A stretch of DNA of 64,000 bases from Janthinobacterium sp. LM6 (GCF_002002885.1 NZ_CP019510.1:5890001-5954000), one strand, 5' to 3'. Numbered from the stretch's first letter, positions 38,801 to 47,741 are shown. Made by a program: numbers and translations. The notes: generated by a model from the letters alone, not told the origin.

Positions 38801-39250
38801 TCGCACAGCCACCAACTGCGCGGCGTGGCCGCCAACCTGGGACTGGAGCAACTGGCCGCCAGCCTGGCGGCGCTGGAGCAATGCTGCGCCGGTCCCGGCC
38901 CCGGCCCCGGTCCCGCCACGGCGCTGCAGCTCGACGAAATCCTGGGCGCCCTGCTGACGCAATGGCCGGCGGCCTTGGCCGCCATCGCCCGGCTGGCGCC
39001 GCCTGCCTTGCCGACGGCAACGACGGCGGCCATCGACGCGCCCGCCGTCCGGCGAGCGGCCAATGCACTGTTAAGCGCCTTGCGGCGCGGCGAACTCGAT
39101 GACACGGCGCAAGCCCAGTTGCAGCACGCCATGGGCGCGCAAGCGGACGCGCTAACGCCGCTGCTGCATGCCATCGACGACTTTGATTTCCCCCAGGCAC
39201 AGTCGCTGCTGCACGACTTGCTGCACACCTACGCCCCGGAGTCCCCATGA
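35888..39250 (+). CDS. MHYT-PAS-PAS hybrid histidine kinase with REC and Hpt
   Basis: An 1120-aa membrane sensor. Seven membrane segments (about 25-265) contain three MHYT motifs, MHFIGM, MHYTGM and MHYMGM, proposed to bind copper and sense gas or redox state. Two PAS domains follow (about 275-395 and 400-525). HisKA is [19 protein letters not shown] (His551), the ATPase has DNAIKF and GGTGLGTTIS, the receiver Asp833 is in LLDLQMPHMDG, and the Hpt motif is HQLRGVAANLG (His975). The second Gly-rich box has Thr-Thr where GLA is usual. The stop overlaps the ATG of an HD-GYP regulator (ATGA). Confidence 0.9.
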   Translation: MIPASVQHLFHLPADPAQLHHGQHAPGLVLLSLVIAIFTSWMAFQMTAYSRAQASISRRLHLLCLLAGSLALGCGVWAMHFIGMLAFELGTSVAYDPGLTLLSIVPSVAASFVALATISRRAVTAPLLLRSGLLVGLGIGAMHYTGMHAMRMGLSLRYDPLLFALSLVVAVALATVALWIRFGLRGWSSRVSASRRTLISAGVMGCAIAGMHYMGMQAARFVGTIPPGNDADANRPMLVISVTLLTIALTILVASAVGILRYRELFRHLNQSEHWTRSLLTSTVDGVITIDRHGSIVDFNGAAERILGWRSAEIVGRHVSLLVSDVRQSEQQGLLHYLRTGEGDASHASEEIVYLRKDGVPVAVQRSMAGARLADQDLYVLFITDISERRAMLAALRESEQQLRSLIGNLPGIAFRCTTAENQPMLFISDGVEAITGYPPADFLGAAPRRSITGLIASEERAYVIDVFNRSVASGEPYLLEYRLRHADGTARWLWERGTVVHDAAGAVRWVDGVILDISERRQMEEDLRMAKEKAELAAATRASFVANMSHEIRTPMNSILGFTDVLLDSPLAPEQRRHLDTVRQSGRSLLRLLNEVLDTAKLDKGAVALELRDYSLLALVDELASTYGIHARAKGLRMEVQYDPQLPAMLHGDELRMRQVLGNLLDNAIKFTPGGAVSLAARRDDGQLHLLVQDSGIGIPAERRDAIFDPFVQADASTTRRFGGTGLGTTISRQLVTLMQGRIWADAALPHGSVFHVMLPLLPARQAALPASERRSVRLPPLRVLAADDVPQNLELLSLLLGKRGHTVVTAGDGAQALQLAQQDDFDVLLLDLQMPHMDGLAATQAIRAAALRDGRPRVPVIAMTASVLEAHRKAARAAGMDGFATKPVEWQALAQEIARVLGLAADPADDSHAPPPAGGRVLHHAGALQRWAGNDGAYRAALARFGREHPRLPPALLAAIEARDHAALLSHSHQLRGVAANLGLEQLAASLAALEQCCAGPGPGPGPATALQLDEILGALLTQWPAALAAIARLAPPALPTATTAAIDAPAVRRAANALLSALRRGELDDTAQAQLQHAMGAQADALTPLLHAIDDFDFPQAQSLLHDLLHTYAPESP

Positions 39251-40260
39251 ATGCACCAGCCAGACCCGTGATTCTCATCGTCGACGATGAGGCGGCCAAT
39301 TTGCAATTGCTGCGCCAGATCTTGCAGAGCGACTATGCGCTGCTGTTCGCCAAGGATGGCGCGCGGGCCTTGGTACTGGCGCAGCAGGAGCGCCCGGCCC
39401 TGATCCTGCTCGACGTGATGATGCCGGGCATGAGCGGCCACGATGCCTGCCGCCAGCTGAAGGCCGCGCCGCAGACGGCCGCCATCCCCGTCATTTTCGT
39501 CACGGCCCTGAACGACATGCGCGACGAGCTGAGCGGTTTTGAAGCGGGCGCCGTCGATTACATCACCAAGCCGCTCAGCCCCGCCATCGTGCGCGCCCGC
39601 GTGCGCACGCACCTGTCGCTGGTGCGCATCGATGAATTGAAGGAAACGCGGCTGCAGATCGTCCAGCGCCTGGGCCTGGCGGCCGAATACAAGGACAATG
39701 AAACAGGCTTGCACGTGATCCGCATGAGCCATTACGCGCGCCTGCTGGGCGTGGCCGCCGGCATGGACGAAGCCGCCGCTGACGACCTGCTGCACGCGGC
39801 GCCCATGCACGACGTGGGCAAGATCGGCATCCCCGACCGCATCCTGCAAAAGCCGGGCAAGCTCGACGCGGACGAATGGGCCGTCATGCAGACGCACGCG
39901 CGCATCGGCGCCGACATCATCGGCGAACATGCGGAAGGCGGCATGCTGGCGCTGGCGCGCGCCATCGCCGTGTCGCACCATGAAAAATGGGATGGCAGCG
40001 GCTATCCGAACGGCTTGGCAGGCGAAGCGATCCCGCTGGCGGGGCGCATCGTCGCCGTGGCCGACGTCTTCGATGCGCTGACCTCGGTGCGCCCGTACAA
40101 GCGCGCCTGGTCGGTGCCGGACGCCGTGGGCTATCTGCAAGCGCAACAAGGCAGCCATTTCGATGCGCGGCTGGTCGACCTGTTTGTCGGGGAACTGCCC
40201 GCCATCGACGCCATCCGGCAGCGCTGGGCAGAGAAAGCGGAGCACCACGCGTCCGCTTGA
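39247..40260 (+). CDS. REC/HD-GYP response regulator, probable c-di-GMP phosphodiesterase
   Basis: A 337-aa regulator. The receiver has ILIVDDEAAN, phospho-Asp in LLDVMMPGMSGHDAC and Lys in YITKPLSP. The HD-GYP domain has ETGLHVIRMSHYA, HDVGKIGIPDRIL, the HARIGADII helix, and HHEKWDGSGYPNGL, so the HD and GYP motifs and the other metal ligands are intact. It probably degrades c-di-GMP in response to phosphorylation by the overlapping MHYT kinase. Confidence 0.92.
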   Translation: MNAPARPVILIVDDEAANLQLLRQILQSDYALLFAKDGARALVLAQQERPALILLDVMMPGMSGHDACRQLKAAPQTAAIPVIFVTALNDMRDELSGFEAGAVDYITKPLSPAIVRARVRTHLSLVRIDELKETRLQIVQRLGLAAEYKDNETGLHVIRMSHYARLLGVAAGMDEAAADDLLHAAPMHDVGKIGIPDRILQKPGKLDADEWAVMQTHARIGADIIGEHAEGGMLALARAIAVSHHEKWDGSGYPNGLAGEAIPLAGRIVAVADVFDALTSVRPYKRAWSVPDAVGYLQAQQGSHFDARLVDLFVGELPAIDAIRQRWAEKAEHHASA

Positions 40261-40394
40261 AGAGTGAACTCCCGCCACGGCCAGCGTTGTTGCGTCACAC
40301 AAGCAAGTGCCGGACAGATGGCGCCGGCGCCGATGCAGACCACTGGAGGAGCCAGGAGTTCAATGCCATTATGGCTGGCGGTGGGGCAGGCATT

Positions 40395-40408
40395 TTGATG
40401 CACATCAA
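40395..40408. promoter_or_regulatory. FNR/ANR-type box 1 (perfect)
   Basis: TTGAT-GCAC-ATCAA matches the FNR/Anr consensus TTGAT-N4-ATCAA exactly. It is centred 171 bases before the start codon of the universal stress protein gene. Confidence 0.7.
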
Positions 40409-40462
40409 ACAGCTCGCACTTTCCTCGCGGCGAACTTGCAGATGCCCCTGGCCGCTCTTTTT

Positions 40463-40476
40463 TTGACTTACATCAA
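40463..40476. promoter_or_regulatory. FNR/ANR-type box 2 (one mismatch)
   Basis: TTGAC-TTAC-ATCAA, centred 68 bases from box 1 and 103 bases before the start codon. If it activates at -41.5, transcription would start near 40511. Confidence 0.65.
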
Positions 40477-40572
40477 GCCCAGCATAAGAAAAGCCCCGGC
40501 CAGCACGGCAATGCTGGACTTGCCCGTGTTGCCGTTCTAGCCTTGTTGCCATCCTGACTACCGAGTGACAAC

Positions 40573-41409
40573 ATGGCTTACAAATCCATCCTCGTCCACG
40601 CCGACCTGTCGCGCCATGCGCCGCAGCGCATCGCCATCGCGGCGCGGCTGGCGCACGCGCACCAGGCGCACCTGATCGGCGCCGCCATGACGGGCATGTC
40701 GCGCTTTACCCTGGAAAACAACCGCGGCATGCGCGGCGGCGCCGTGGCGGCGCAGATCAATGCCCTGCACGGCCAGGCGGAACAGGCGCTCGACCAGTTC
40801 GAGACGCTGGCGCGCCAGGCCGGCGCCGCCTCGCTCGAGCGGCGCCTGATCGAAGACGATGAAGACGGCGGCATGGCCGTCAGCGCCCGCTACAGCGACC
40901 TGACGGTGCTGAGCCAGCACGACGACGGCGAAGCCTTGCCCGGCGCCATGAGCGACCTGGTGCCCTACGTGATGCTGAACGCGGCCCGTCCCGTGCTGAT
41001 CGTGCCGCGCAGCGGCCAGTTCGCACAGGTGGACAACACGGTGATCGTGGCCTGGGATGGCAGCATGGAAGCGACGCGCGCCATCGGCCACGCCTTGCCC
41101 CTCTTGCGCGCGGCGCGCCTGGTGGTGCTGGCCCTGCTGCACCCGCCGGCCGGCCACGCGCAGCCGGCGCGCCATCCGGGCGCCGACATCGCCGCCTACC
41201 TGAGCCGCCATGGCGTGCCCGTGGAAGTACGCCCGGCCGTCGCCACGGGCGACATCGGCGCGGCGCTGCTGGCCATGGCCGCCGAAGTGCATGCGGACTT
41301 GCTGGTGATGGGCGGCTACGGCCACGCGCGCTTCCGCGAAATCCTGCTGGGCGGCGTGACGGAAACCGTGCTGCGCCAGATGACCTTGCCGGTGCTGATG
41401 GCGCACTGA
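40573..41409 (+). CDS. universal stress protein (two Usp domains)
   Basis: A 278-aa cytosolic protein. The first domain (SILVHADLSRHAPQRIAIAARL) is degenerate. The second (TVIVAWDGSMEATRAIGHALPLL) ends in the ATP-binding motif MGGYGHARFREILLGGVTETVL. Tandem Usp proteins of this kind are often induced by low oxygen in betaproteobacteria, which fits the two FNR-type boxes upstream. Confidence 0.9.
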   Translation: MAYKSILVHADLSRHAPQRIAIAARLAHAHQAHLIGAAMTGMSRFTLENNRGMRGGAVAAQINALHGQAEQALDQFETLARQAGAASLERRLIEDDEDGGMAVSARYSDLTVLSQHDDGEALPGAMSDLVPYVMLNAARPVLIVPRSGQFAQVDNTVIVAWDGSMEATRAIGHALPLLRAARLVVLALLHPPAGHAQPARHPGADIAAYLSRHGVPVEVRPAVATGDIGAALLAMAAEVHADLLVMGGYGHARFREILLGGVTETVLRQMTLPVLMAH

Positions 41410-41478
41410 CACCAAGCGCGCTCCATGTCGTTGCACAATGGGTATACTTGCCTGTTTATCCATATCAAAGCAATGTAC

Positions 41479-42348
41479 ATGAACCAACAACTCGTCAATT
41501 GGGGCAATAGCCTGGCGCCGTTCGGCGGCGAACTGCTGTGGACCGCCCTGCCGTGGATGCTGCTGTGCAGCGCGGCCGGCTTCGTGCTGGCGCTCGGCAT
41601 ATGCTACCAGTTGGCCAGAAAATGCCTGCTGGTGCGCCGTCCGCCCGCCTGGCATGTGGCCGCCAAACTCAGCTATGTACTGATCCTGCTCGCGCTGCCG
41701 CTCCTCGGTGCCGGGTTGGGCGCCGTGCACAGCGTGCACCGCGTGGTCAACCAGGCCCTCGAGCGCGACTTGCAGCCCGTGGTCGAGGCGCAGATGCCGG
41801 CGCTGCGCGTCTACCTGGAACAGCAGGTCAAGCTGATCGCCCCGGGCCAGCCCATCAGCGTGCGCAGCCTGCTCGAACCGTTCGTGCAAGGCATGTATTA
41901 CCAGCCCACGTCCAGCAGCTACTGGGAACGCAGCAAGGCGCGCTGGATCAATGAATTCATCCTGCGCCGCGGCAGCGTGCTGCTGACGCAGGTGCTGCAG
42001 GAACAGCTGATCGCCAGGGTCGGCCTGCTCGGCGAAGCGCTCAAGGGCGCCAACTTCCGTGGCCAGGCGACGGGCGAACTGGCCGCGCTGGGCACCGATC
42101 TGGCCGTGCGCCTGACCACCGACGTGGCGCGCCATGCCGACTTCAGCAAACTCGATAAATCCGTGCCGATGATCTTCATCGACGCCATCAAGCGCCAGGC
42201 CGGCGCGTATTTCAATTCGCTCAAGATCACGCTGGGCCTGTTCGCGCTGGCGGCGCTGCTGCTGGTATGGGGCGAGATCTTGCTGTACCGCCATTACTAC
42301 CTGCGCCGCCAGCCGCCCGCCGCGGCCCTGCCCGTGCCGCCCATGTAA
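41479..42348 (+). CDS. membrane protein of unknown function
   Basis: A protein of about 289 aa with membrane segments at roughly 15-42, 62-82 and 245-265. A periplasmic helical domain lies between the second and third (HRVVNQALERDLQPVVEAQM, later RWINEFILRRGSVLLTQVLQ). I do not recognise the family. The start is uncertain: ATGs at 41473 and 41479 both lack a clear ribosome site. It is convergent with maeB and shares a bidirectional terminator with it. Confidence 0.7.
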   Translation: MNQQLVNWGNSLAPFGGELLWTALPWMLLCSAAGFVLALGICYQLARKCLLVRRPPAWHVAAKLSYVLILLALPLLGAGLGAVHSVHRVVNQALERDLQPVVEAQMPALRVYLEQQVKLIAPGQPISVRSLLEPFVQGMYYQPTSSSYWERSKARWINEFILRRGSVLLTQVLQEQLIARVGLLGEALKGANFRGQATGELAALGTDLAVRLTTDVARHADFSKLDKSVPMIFIDAIKRQAGAYFNSLKITLGLFALAALLLVWGEILLYRHYYLRRQPPAAALPVPPM

Positions 42349-42350
42349 AA

Positions 42351-42383
42351 AAAGCCGCGCCTCCTTGCGGATGGCGCGGCTTT
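42351..42383. terminator. bidirectional terminator between the membrane protein gene and maeB
   Basis: AAAGCCGCGCC and GGCGCGGCTTT with an 11-base loop. The left arm lies in a run of seven A residues, which gives a T tract on the minus strand. Confidence 0.8.
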
Positions 42384-42401
42384 CAGGCGGCAGCTAAAAG
42401 C

Positions 42402-44720
42402 TTAGGCTTTGCGCTGCGCCACGGCGTCGACGACGCACAGCGCCGTCATGTTGACAATGCGGCGCACGGTGGCCGATGGCGTCAGGATGTGCACGGGCTT
42501 GGCGCAGCCGAGCAGGATCGGACCGACGGCGATGCCGTTGCCGGCGGCCGTTTTGACCAGGTTGTAGGCGATGTTGGCCGATTCGATGTTCGGCATGACG
42601 AGCAGGTTGGCGTCGTTCTTCAGTGCCGAATTCGGCATGAGTTTTTGACGCAGCTTGCTGTCGAGGGCCGTATCGCCGTGCATTTCGCCGTCGATTTCCA
42701 GGTCCGGCGCGCGTTCCTTGATGATGGCCAGCGCGGCGCGCATCTTTTGCGCCGAGGCGCTGTCGCTGGAGCCGAAGTTCGAGTGCGACAGCAGGGCCGC
42801 GCGCGGCGACAGGCCGAAACGGGTCATCTCTTCGGCCGCCATGATGGTGATCTCGGCCAATTGGTCGGCGTCCGGGTTTTCGTTGACGTGCGTGTCGACC
42901 ATCACCAGTTGGCGTTCCGGCATGATCAGCACGTTCATGGCGGCGTAGACATTGCTGCCGGCGCGCTTGCCCAGCACCTGGTCGATATACTTCAGGTGCA
43001 GCTGGGTGGTGCCGAAAGTGCCGCAGATCATGCCGTCCGCGTCGCCCTTGTGGATCATCATCGAACCGATCAGGGTGTGGCGGCGGCGCATTTCCAGTTT
43101 AGCGTATTCCTCGGTGACGCCTTTGCGGCTCGTCATGGCGTAGTACGTATTCCAGTAATCGCGATAGCGCTCGTCGAAGTCCGGGTTGATGACGTCGAAG
43201 TCGACGCCTTGCTTGAGGCGCAGGCCGAACTTCTGGATGCGCGCTTCGAGCACCGGTGGACGGCCCACCAGGATGGGACGCGCCAGTTTTTCATCGACCA
43301 CCACTTGCACGGCGCGCAGCACGCGCTCTTCTTCGCCTTCGGCGTAGACGATGCGTTTGAGTTCGGCCGGCGTGGATTTGGCCATCAGGAACAGCGGCTT
43401 CATGAAGGTGCCGCTGCGGTAGACGAATTGCTGCAGGCTGTCCGCGTACGCTTGCAAGTCCTTGATCGGACGCGTGGCGACGCCCGAATCCTCGGCCGCC
43501 TTGGCGACCGCCGGTGCGATCTTGATCAGGAGGCGCGGATCGAACGGCATCGGGATCAGGTATTCAGGGCCGAACGACAGGTTGCTGATGCCGTAGGTGG
43601 TGGCCACGATGTCCGACTGCTCGGCATGCGCCAGGTCGGCGATCGCGTGCACGACGGCGATTTCCATCTCGCGCGTGATGGTGGTGGCGCCGCAATCGAG
43701 GGCGCCGCGGAAGATGTACGGGAAGCACAGCACGTTGTTGACCTGGTTCGGATAGTCCGAACGGCCCGTGGCGATGATGGCGTCGCTGCGCACGGCCTTG
43801 ACTTCTTCCGGCAGGATTTCCGGATTCGGGTTGGCCAGCGCCAAAATCAATGGATTGGGCGCCATCTTGCGCACCATGTCCTGTTTCAGCACGCCGCCGG
43901 CGGACACGCCGAGGAAGATGTCGGCGTCCGGGATGATCTCGGCCAGGGTGCGCAGCGGCGTGTCTTGCGCGAAGCGTTCCTTGTCCGGGTCCATCAGTTC
44001 CGTGCGGCCCTTGTAGACGACGCCGGCCAGGTCGGTGACGTAGATGTTTTTCAGCGGGAAGCCCAGGTCGACGATCAGGTCCAGGCAGGCCAGCGCCGCG
44101 GCGCCAGCGCCCGACACGACCAGCTTGCAATCCTCGATTTTCTTGCCGACGGCTTTCAGGCCGTTCAGGATGGCCGCGCCGACGATGATGGCGGTGCCGT
44201 GCTGGTCGTCATGGAAGACGGGAATCTTCATGCGGTCGCGCAACTGGCGCTCGATGTAGAAGCACTCGGGCGCCTTAATGTCTTCCAGGTTCACGCCGCC
44301 GAAGGTCGGTTCCAGCGAAGCGATGATGTCGACCAGCTTGTCCGGGTCCATCTCGTTGATTTCGATGTCGAAGACGTCGATGCCGGCGAATTTCTTGAAC
44401 AGCACGCCCTTGCCTTCCATCACCGGCTTGGCGGCCAGCGGGCCGATATTGCCCAGTCCCAGCACGGCCGTGCCGTTGGTGATGACGGCCACCAGGTTGC
44501 CGCGCGCCGTATATTTATAGGCATTTGCCGGATCGATGACGATTTCTTCGCACGGTGCCGCCACGCCTGGCGAGTAGGCCAGCGCCAGGTCGCGCTGGTT
44601 GGTCAGTTGTTTGGTCGGCGTCACGCTGATTTTGCCGGGGCGCGGGCACTCGTGATACTCGAGTGCGGCCAAGCGCAATTGTTGACGCAATTCTTCTTTT
44701 TTATCAGATGACGAATCCAT
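42402..44720 (-). CDS. maeB: NADP-dependent malic enzyme
   Basis: A 772-aa enzyme that oxidatively decarboxylates malate to pyruvate. The malic domain occupies about 1-430: [12 protein letters not shown], the catalytic Lys region [33 protein letters not shown], and [16 protein letters not shown] for NADP. A phosphotransacetylase-like domain (about 440-772) is fused at the C-terminus, as in MaeB-type enzymes where it is regulatory. The length is typical. It has about 190 bases of leader before the next upstream gene. Confidence 0.96.
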   Translation of the reverse strand: MDSSSDKKEELRQQLRLAALEYHECPRPGKISVTPTKQLTNQRDLALAYSPGVAAPCEEIVIDPANAYKYTARGNLVAVITNGTAVLGLGNIGPLAAKPVMEGKGVLFKKFAGIDVFDIEINEMDPDKLVDIIASLEPTFGGVNLEDIKAPECFYIERQLRDRMKIPVFHDDQHGTAIIVGAAILNGLKAVGKKIEDCKLVVSGAGAAALACLDLIVDLGFPLKNIYVTDLAGVVYKGRTELMDPDKERFAQDTPLRTLAEIIPDADIFLGVSAGGVLKQDMVRKMAPNPLILALANPNPEILPEEVKAVRSDAIIATGRSDYPNQVNNVLCFPYIFRGALDCGATTITREMEIAVVHAIADLAHAEQSDIVATTYGISNLSFGPEYLIPMPFDPRLLIKIAPAVAKAAEDSGVATRPIKDLQAYADSLQQFVYRSGTFMKPLFLMAKSTPAELKRIVYAEGEEERVLRAVQVVVDEKLARPILVGRPPVLEARIQKFGLRLKQGVDFDVINPDFDERYRDYWNTYYAMTSRKGVTEEYAKLEMRRRHTLIGSMMIHKGDADGMICGTFGTTQLHLKYIDQVLGKRAGSNVYAAMNVLIMPERQLVMVDTHVNENPDADQLAEITIMAAEEMTRFGLSPRAALLSHSNFGSSDSASAQKMRAALAIIKERAPDLEIDGEMHGDTALDSKLRQKLMPNSALKNDANLLVMPNIESANIAYNLVKTAAGNGIAVGPILLGCAKPVHILTPSATVRRIVNMTALCVVDAVAQRKA

Positions 44721-44912
44721 GCTGTGCTGCCTTCCTGTTTGGTCGATCGGGTGTTCCGGATTTTATCAGACCGATTCTTTCAATTAGCTAGGTATTTTCC
44801 GCTAGCCACAGTCTGATATCACGAAAACGCATAACCTAGCATTGTAAGGCCGTCCGGCGGCACAAACGTCCTGAACAGGAAAAACTATCAAATTTTAGAT
44901 TTCAATTAGTTT

Positions 44913-45272
44913 TTATGATGGAATATCGGCGGCGCGCCACAGCGGCAGCGCGGCGACGGCGCGCTCGAGATCGTCCATGTCATCCGCGCCCAGGCTGGTG
45001 TCGAATGGCGCGGACAGGATGCGGCGCATCAGGGCCAAACGCGCCGTGGCTTGCTCTTCGTCGATGAAGCGCGTCGTCTCGGCGCAATACTGCGCGCGGC
45101 GCTGGGCATCGGCGCCGTCATCGTCGCCGTCGGGATAATAATGGCGGCCGATGTTATTGAGCGATATCAACAAAAATTCGATCTCGCGCAGGATGCGCAG
45201 CGCATCCTCGCCGGACAGCACGATGCGGCGGTTGGCGGGCAGCAGGGACGGCGGCGCGGCCGGACTATTCAA
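44913..45272 (-). CDS. hypothetical protein overlapping a SUKH gene
   Basis: A 119-aa acidic, Leu-rich protein, mostly helical, with a long helix in SGEDALRILREIEFLLISLNN. I do not recognise the family. Its ATG lies eight bases inside the end of the SMI1/KNR4 gene upstream, so the two are co-translated and may work together. Confidence 0.6.
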   Translation of the reverse strand: MNSPAAPPSLLPANRRIVLSGEDALRILREIEFLLISLNNIGRHYYPDGDDDGADAQRRAQYCAETTRFIDEEQATARLALMRRILSAPFDTSLGADDMDDLERAVAALPLWRAADIPS

Positions 45273-45858
45273 AATTGTCCTCGATCAGGAAGCCGTAGTC
45301 CTCATCGATCAGCATTTGCAGATAGGCATCGAAACTGTCGGCGATGACCTGGTAATTGTCGGGATCGTGCAGGAAGCGCACGACCTGTCCCACCTTGCCC
45401 GATGCCGTGGGCGTGAAATCGACATACAGCCGCGAGGAGCCGCCGTTGTTCATGCAATGCGAAAAACACAGGCGCTGGCCCTGCTTGATGCCCGCGTCGA
45501 TGCGGGCGTCGATGATGCCGGGGTCGTCTTCCAGGTAATGGCCGTAGATATCGGCGATGCTGCGCTGGTTCGCTTGCCGGTCTTCCAGGATCTGTTCGAC
45601 GGAACTCAGGTAATACGGGTACTCGAATACGTCCGAGCCCAGCATGTACACCAGCACCATGCCGCCCGCATATTCCTGGTAATAGGTGCCGTTGTAGTGG
45701 CCCAGCAGGCGCAGCAGGCTGTCCGGGCACAGCGGATACGCCTGGCGCAAGCTGTCCAGTTGCTCCGCGCTGGCGCCGCTGGCCAGCGCCAGCTCCGCCA
45801 GCGGCTCCGGGGGCATGGCCTGGCGCAATCCTGCCAAATAATGGTCGACGATGTTCAT
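45265..45858 (-). CDS. SMI1/KNR4 (SUKH) family protein
   Basis: A 197-aa protein. LRQAYPLCPDSLLRLLGHYNGTYYQEYAGGMVL is the usual SUKH core (P-x-S-(L/Y)-x-x-(F/L)-L-x-x-(Y/H)-N-G, then GG). The C-terminal half continues with VVRFLHDPDNYQVIADSFDAYL, the standard S-F-x-x-(Y/F)-L ending. SUKH proteins are mainly immunity proteins of contact-dependent and polymorphic toxins. No toxin gene is adjacent. Confidence 0.75.
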   Translation of the reverse strand: MNIVDHYLAGLRQAMPPEPLAELALASGASAEQLDSLRQAYPLCPDSLLRLLGHYNGTYYQEYAGGMVLVYMLGSDVFEYPYYLSSVEQILEDRQANQRSIADIYGHYLEDDPGIIDARIDAGIKQGQRLCFSHCMNNGGSSRLYVDFTPTASGKVGQVVRFLHDPDNYQVIADSFDAYLQMLIDEDYGFLIEDNFE

Positions 45859-45898
45859 AGGCGAAATATATCAGCTGCCGGCACCCGGCAGGCGCACG

Positions 45899-47092
45899 CT
45901 AATCCAATGGGACCAGACGCGCGCCGGGCGCGAAGCGCACGGCGATCAGCAGCAACAGCACGACGCCGGCGGCCATCACCATCCACGCCTGGGCCAGGCT
46001 GGACGAATGCTGGCGGATCAGGCCGGCGATGAAGGGCATGCTGCTGGCGATGATGTAGCCGCCGCCCTGCACGAAACCGAGCAGGGCGCCGGCGCCGGCC
46101 GGGTCGCGCACGTGGTCCATGCTGACGATCAGCGACAGGGGAAACAGGGCGCCGATGCCGCAGCCGAGCAATATCACGGCGGGCAGCGCCAGTTGCGCGG
46201 GCGCCACGATCAGGCAAGCCAGGCCGGCCAGCACGGCCAGCAATACCGACAATAACAGGATGCGACGGTCGGGAAAGCGGTGGATGACGCTGGAAATGAC
46301 CAGTCCCGCCAGCACTTCCACCAGAGTCAGGCCGCCCAGCAGCAAGCCGCTGTCGGCCGCGCTCCAGCCCAGTTCCGTGTAAAACGGCGGCAGCCAGGCC
46401 AGCACCAGCGTGTAGGCGCCCGTGCCGATGCCGAAAAACACCATCAGCATCCAGGCGCGGCCACTGCCCACGGGCAGGCTGGCGCCGGCGCCGCCGGCCA
46501 CGTCCACGCGCGAAGCCGAGGCGCGGCGCCACAGCAGCGCGGCCGCCACGGCGGGCAGCGCCCACAGGGCCAGCAACGCCTGCCAACCCAGCGACTGCGC
46601 CAGGGGCGAAGCGGACGCGGCGGCAATGGCCGCGCCGCCCATGATGCCCGTCGTATAAAACCCCATCAGCTGCCCTGCCCGCGCGGGGAAATGGCGCTTG
46701 ATGAAGGCGGGCAGCAGTGCTTGCACCAGCGCAATGCCCAGGCCGCCCAGGGCCGCCGTGGCGATCAGGCCGCCGCTGCCGTGCAGGGGCCAGCGCAGCG
46801 CGCAGGCGGCGGCGATGATGGCGATGCCGATGCCGATGCCGCGCGCCACGCCCAGGCGGCGCTGCAGCTGCGCGCCCAGCAAGGCGCACACGCCCATGGC
46901 GAACACGGGCACGGTGGTCAGCAAGCCCGCGTCGGCATTGCTGAGGCCCGTGCCGGCCTGGATGCTGTCGAGCAAGGGGCCGATGGCGGCCAGGATGGGC
47001 CGCAGGTTCAGGCCCAGCAGGATGATGGCGGCCACCAGCAGGGCCGAAGATGATGAGGAAGCGGAGAAAGCGGCAGGTCGTGCGGATGGCAT
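45899..47092 (-). CDS. CynX/NimT-type MFS transporter
   Basis: A 397-aa inner-membrane transporter with 12 predicted helices. ILLGLNLRPILAAIGPLLDSI near the start and LGGLGIALVQALLPAFIKRHFP are typical of the CynX (cyanate) and NimT (2-nitroimidazole) group. AAGGA precedes the ATG. It is divergent from a marR gene that probably represses it through the half-site array between them. Confidence 0.87.
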   Translation of the reverse strand: MPSARPAAFSASSSSSALLVAAIILLGLNLRPILAAIGPLLDSIQAGTGLSNADAGLLTTVPVFAMGVCALLGAQLQRRLGVARGIGIGIAIIAAACALRWPLHGSGGLIATAALGGLGIALVQALLPAFIKRHFPARAGQLMGFYTTGIMGGAAIAAASASPLAQSLGWQALLALWALPAVAAALLWRRASASRVDVAGGAGASLPVGSGRAWMLMVFFGIGTGAYTLVLAWLPPFYTELGWSAADSGLLLGGLTLVEVLAGLVISSVIHRFPDRRILLLSVLLAVLAGLACLIVAPAQLALPAVILLGCGIGALFPLSLIVSMDHVRDPAGAGALLGFVQGGGYIIASSMPFIAGLIRQHSSSLAQAWMVMAAGVVLLLLIAVRFAPGARLVPLD

Positions 47093-47159
47093 GGGATAGT
47101 CCTTGCCTCGCTGGGAGGCACATGGTTTAATGCGTCATATAAAATAACTCGATGAAAAG

Positions 47160-47201
47160 TATCTTAACATAAAGATAGAAATCTATCTTGATGTCGAGAT
47201 A
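47160..47201. promoter_or_regulatory. array of four MarR-type half-sites at 12-base spacing
   Basis: TATCTT (47160), AAGATA (47172), TATCTT (47184) and GAGATA (47196) alternate in orientation and start exactly 12 bases apart. The middle two belong to a perfect 8-base palindrome, AAGATAGA-AA-TCTATCTT (47172-47189). The array lies between the divergent transporter and marR genes and ends 12 bases before the marR start, so it could repress both. Confidence 0.75.
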
Positions 47202-47213
47202 AATACATACGCC

Positions 47214-47735
47214 ATGACGGATACCCCGCAAGAACACACGCGCGCGCAATTTGCCGCCGCACAATGGCAGCGCGAACTGCCGCAGATGGATACCGCCGCC
47301 ATGCAGCTGGTGGGCCAGCTGGGCACGGTAGCGCAGCTGATGGCGCGCGACTGGCTCAACCCGCTGTTCGCCGAACACGGCTTGCAGCCGGGCGAGTTCG
47401 ACGTGCTGGCGACATTGCGCCGCTCGGGCGCGCCCTACAGCCTGACGCCGACGGCCCTGTACGAAGCGGCCATGCTGTCCTCGGGCGGCATGACCAACCG
47501 CATCGACCGCCTGGAAGCGGCCGGCCTGATCGAACGCCAGAAACACCCGACGGACCGGCGCGGCGTGCTGGTGGCCCTGACGCAAAGGGGACTGGAATTG
47601 ATTGAAAAGCTGGTGCTGTTGCACGTGGACAACGAGCGCGCGATGCTGTCGGTGCTCAGCGCGGACGAGCAGCGCCAGCTCGACCAGTTGCTGGCCAAGC
47701 TGCTGCACGGCATGGCGCAGGCGAAGAAAAGTTAG
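47214..47735 (+). CDS. MarR family transcriptional regulator
   Basis: A 173-aa winged-helix repressor: GLQPGEFDVLATLRRSG, then LTPTALYEAAMLSSGGMTNRIDRLEAAGLI (recognition helix) and the wing RQKHPTDRRGVLVALTQRG. It probably controls itself and the divergent CynX-type transporter through the palindromic array just upstream. Confidence 0.9.
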   Translation: MTDTPQEHTRAQFAAAQWQRELPQMDTAAMQLVGQLGTVAQLMARDWLNPLFAEHGLQPGEFDVLATLRRSGAPYSLTPTALYEAAMLSSGGMTNRIDRLEAAGLIERQKHPTDRRGVLVALTQRGLELIEKLVLLHVDNERAMLSVLSADEQRQLDQLLAKLLHGMAQAKKS

Positions 47736-47741
47736 GAAAGC

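Larger units (their letters stand above)
40261..40572. other. regulatory region upstream of the universal stress protein gene
   Basis: About 310 bases with no gene. The right half holds two FNR-type boxes (separate entries). Nothing was recognised in 40261-40390. Confidence 0.55.

Noticed and set aside
42267..44711. 814-codon rightward open frame opposite maeB
   Set aside because: Antisense shadow of the malic enzyme gene; the composition is rich in Asp, Val, His and Arg without domain motifs.
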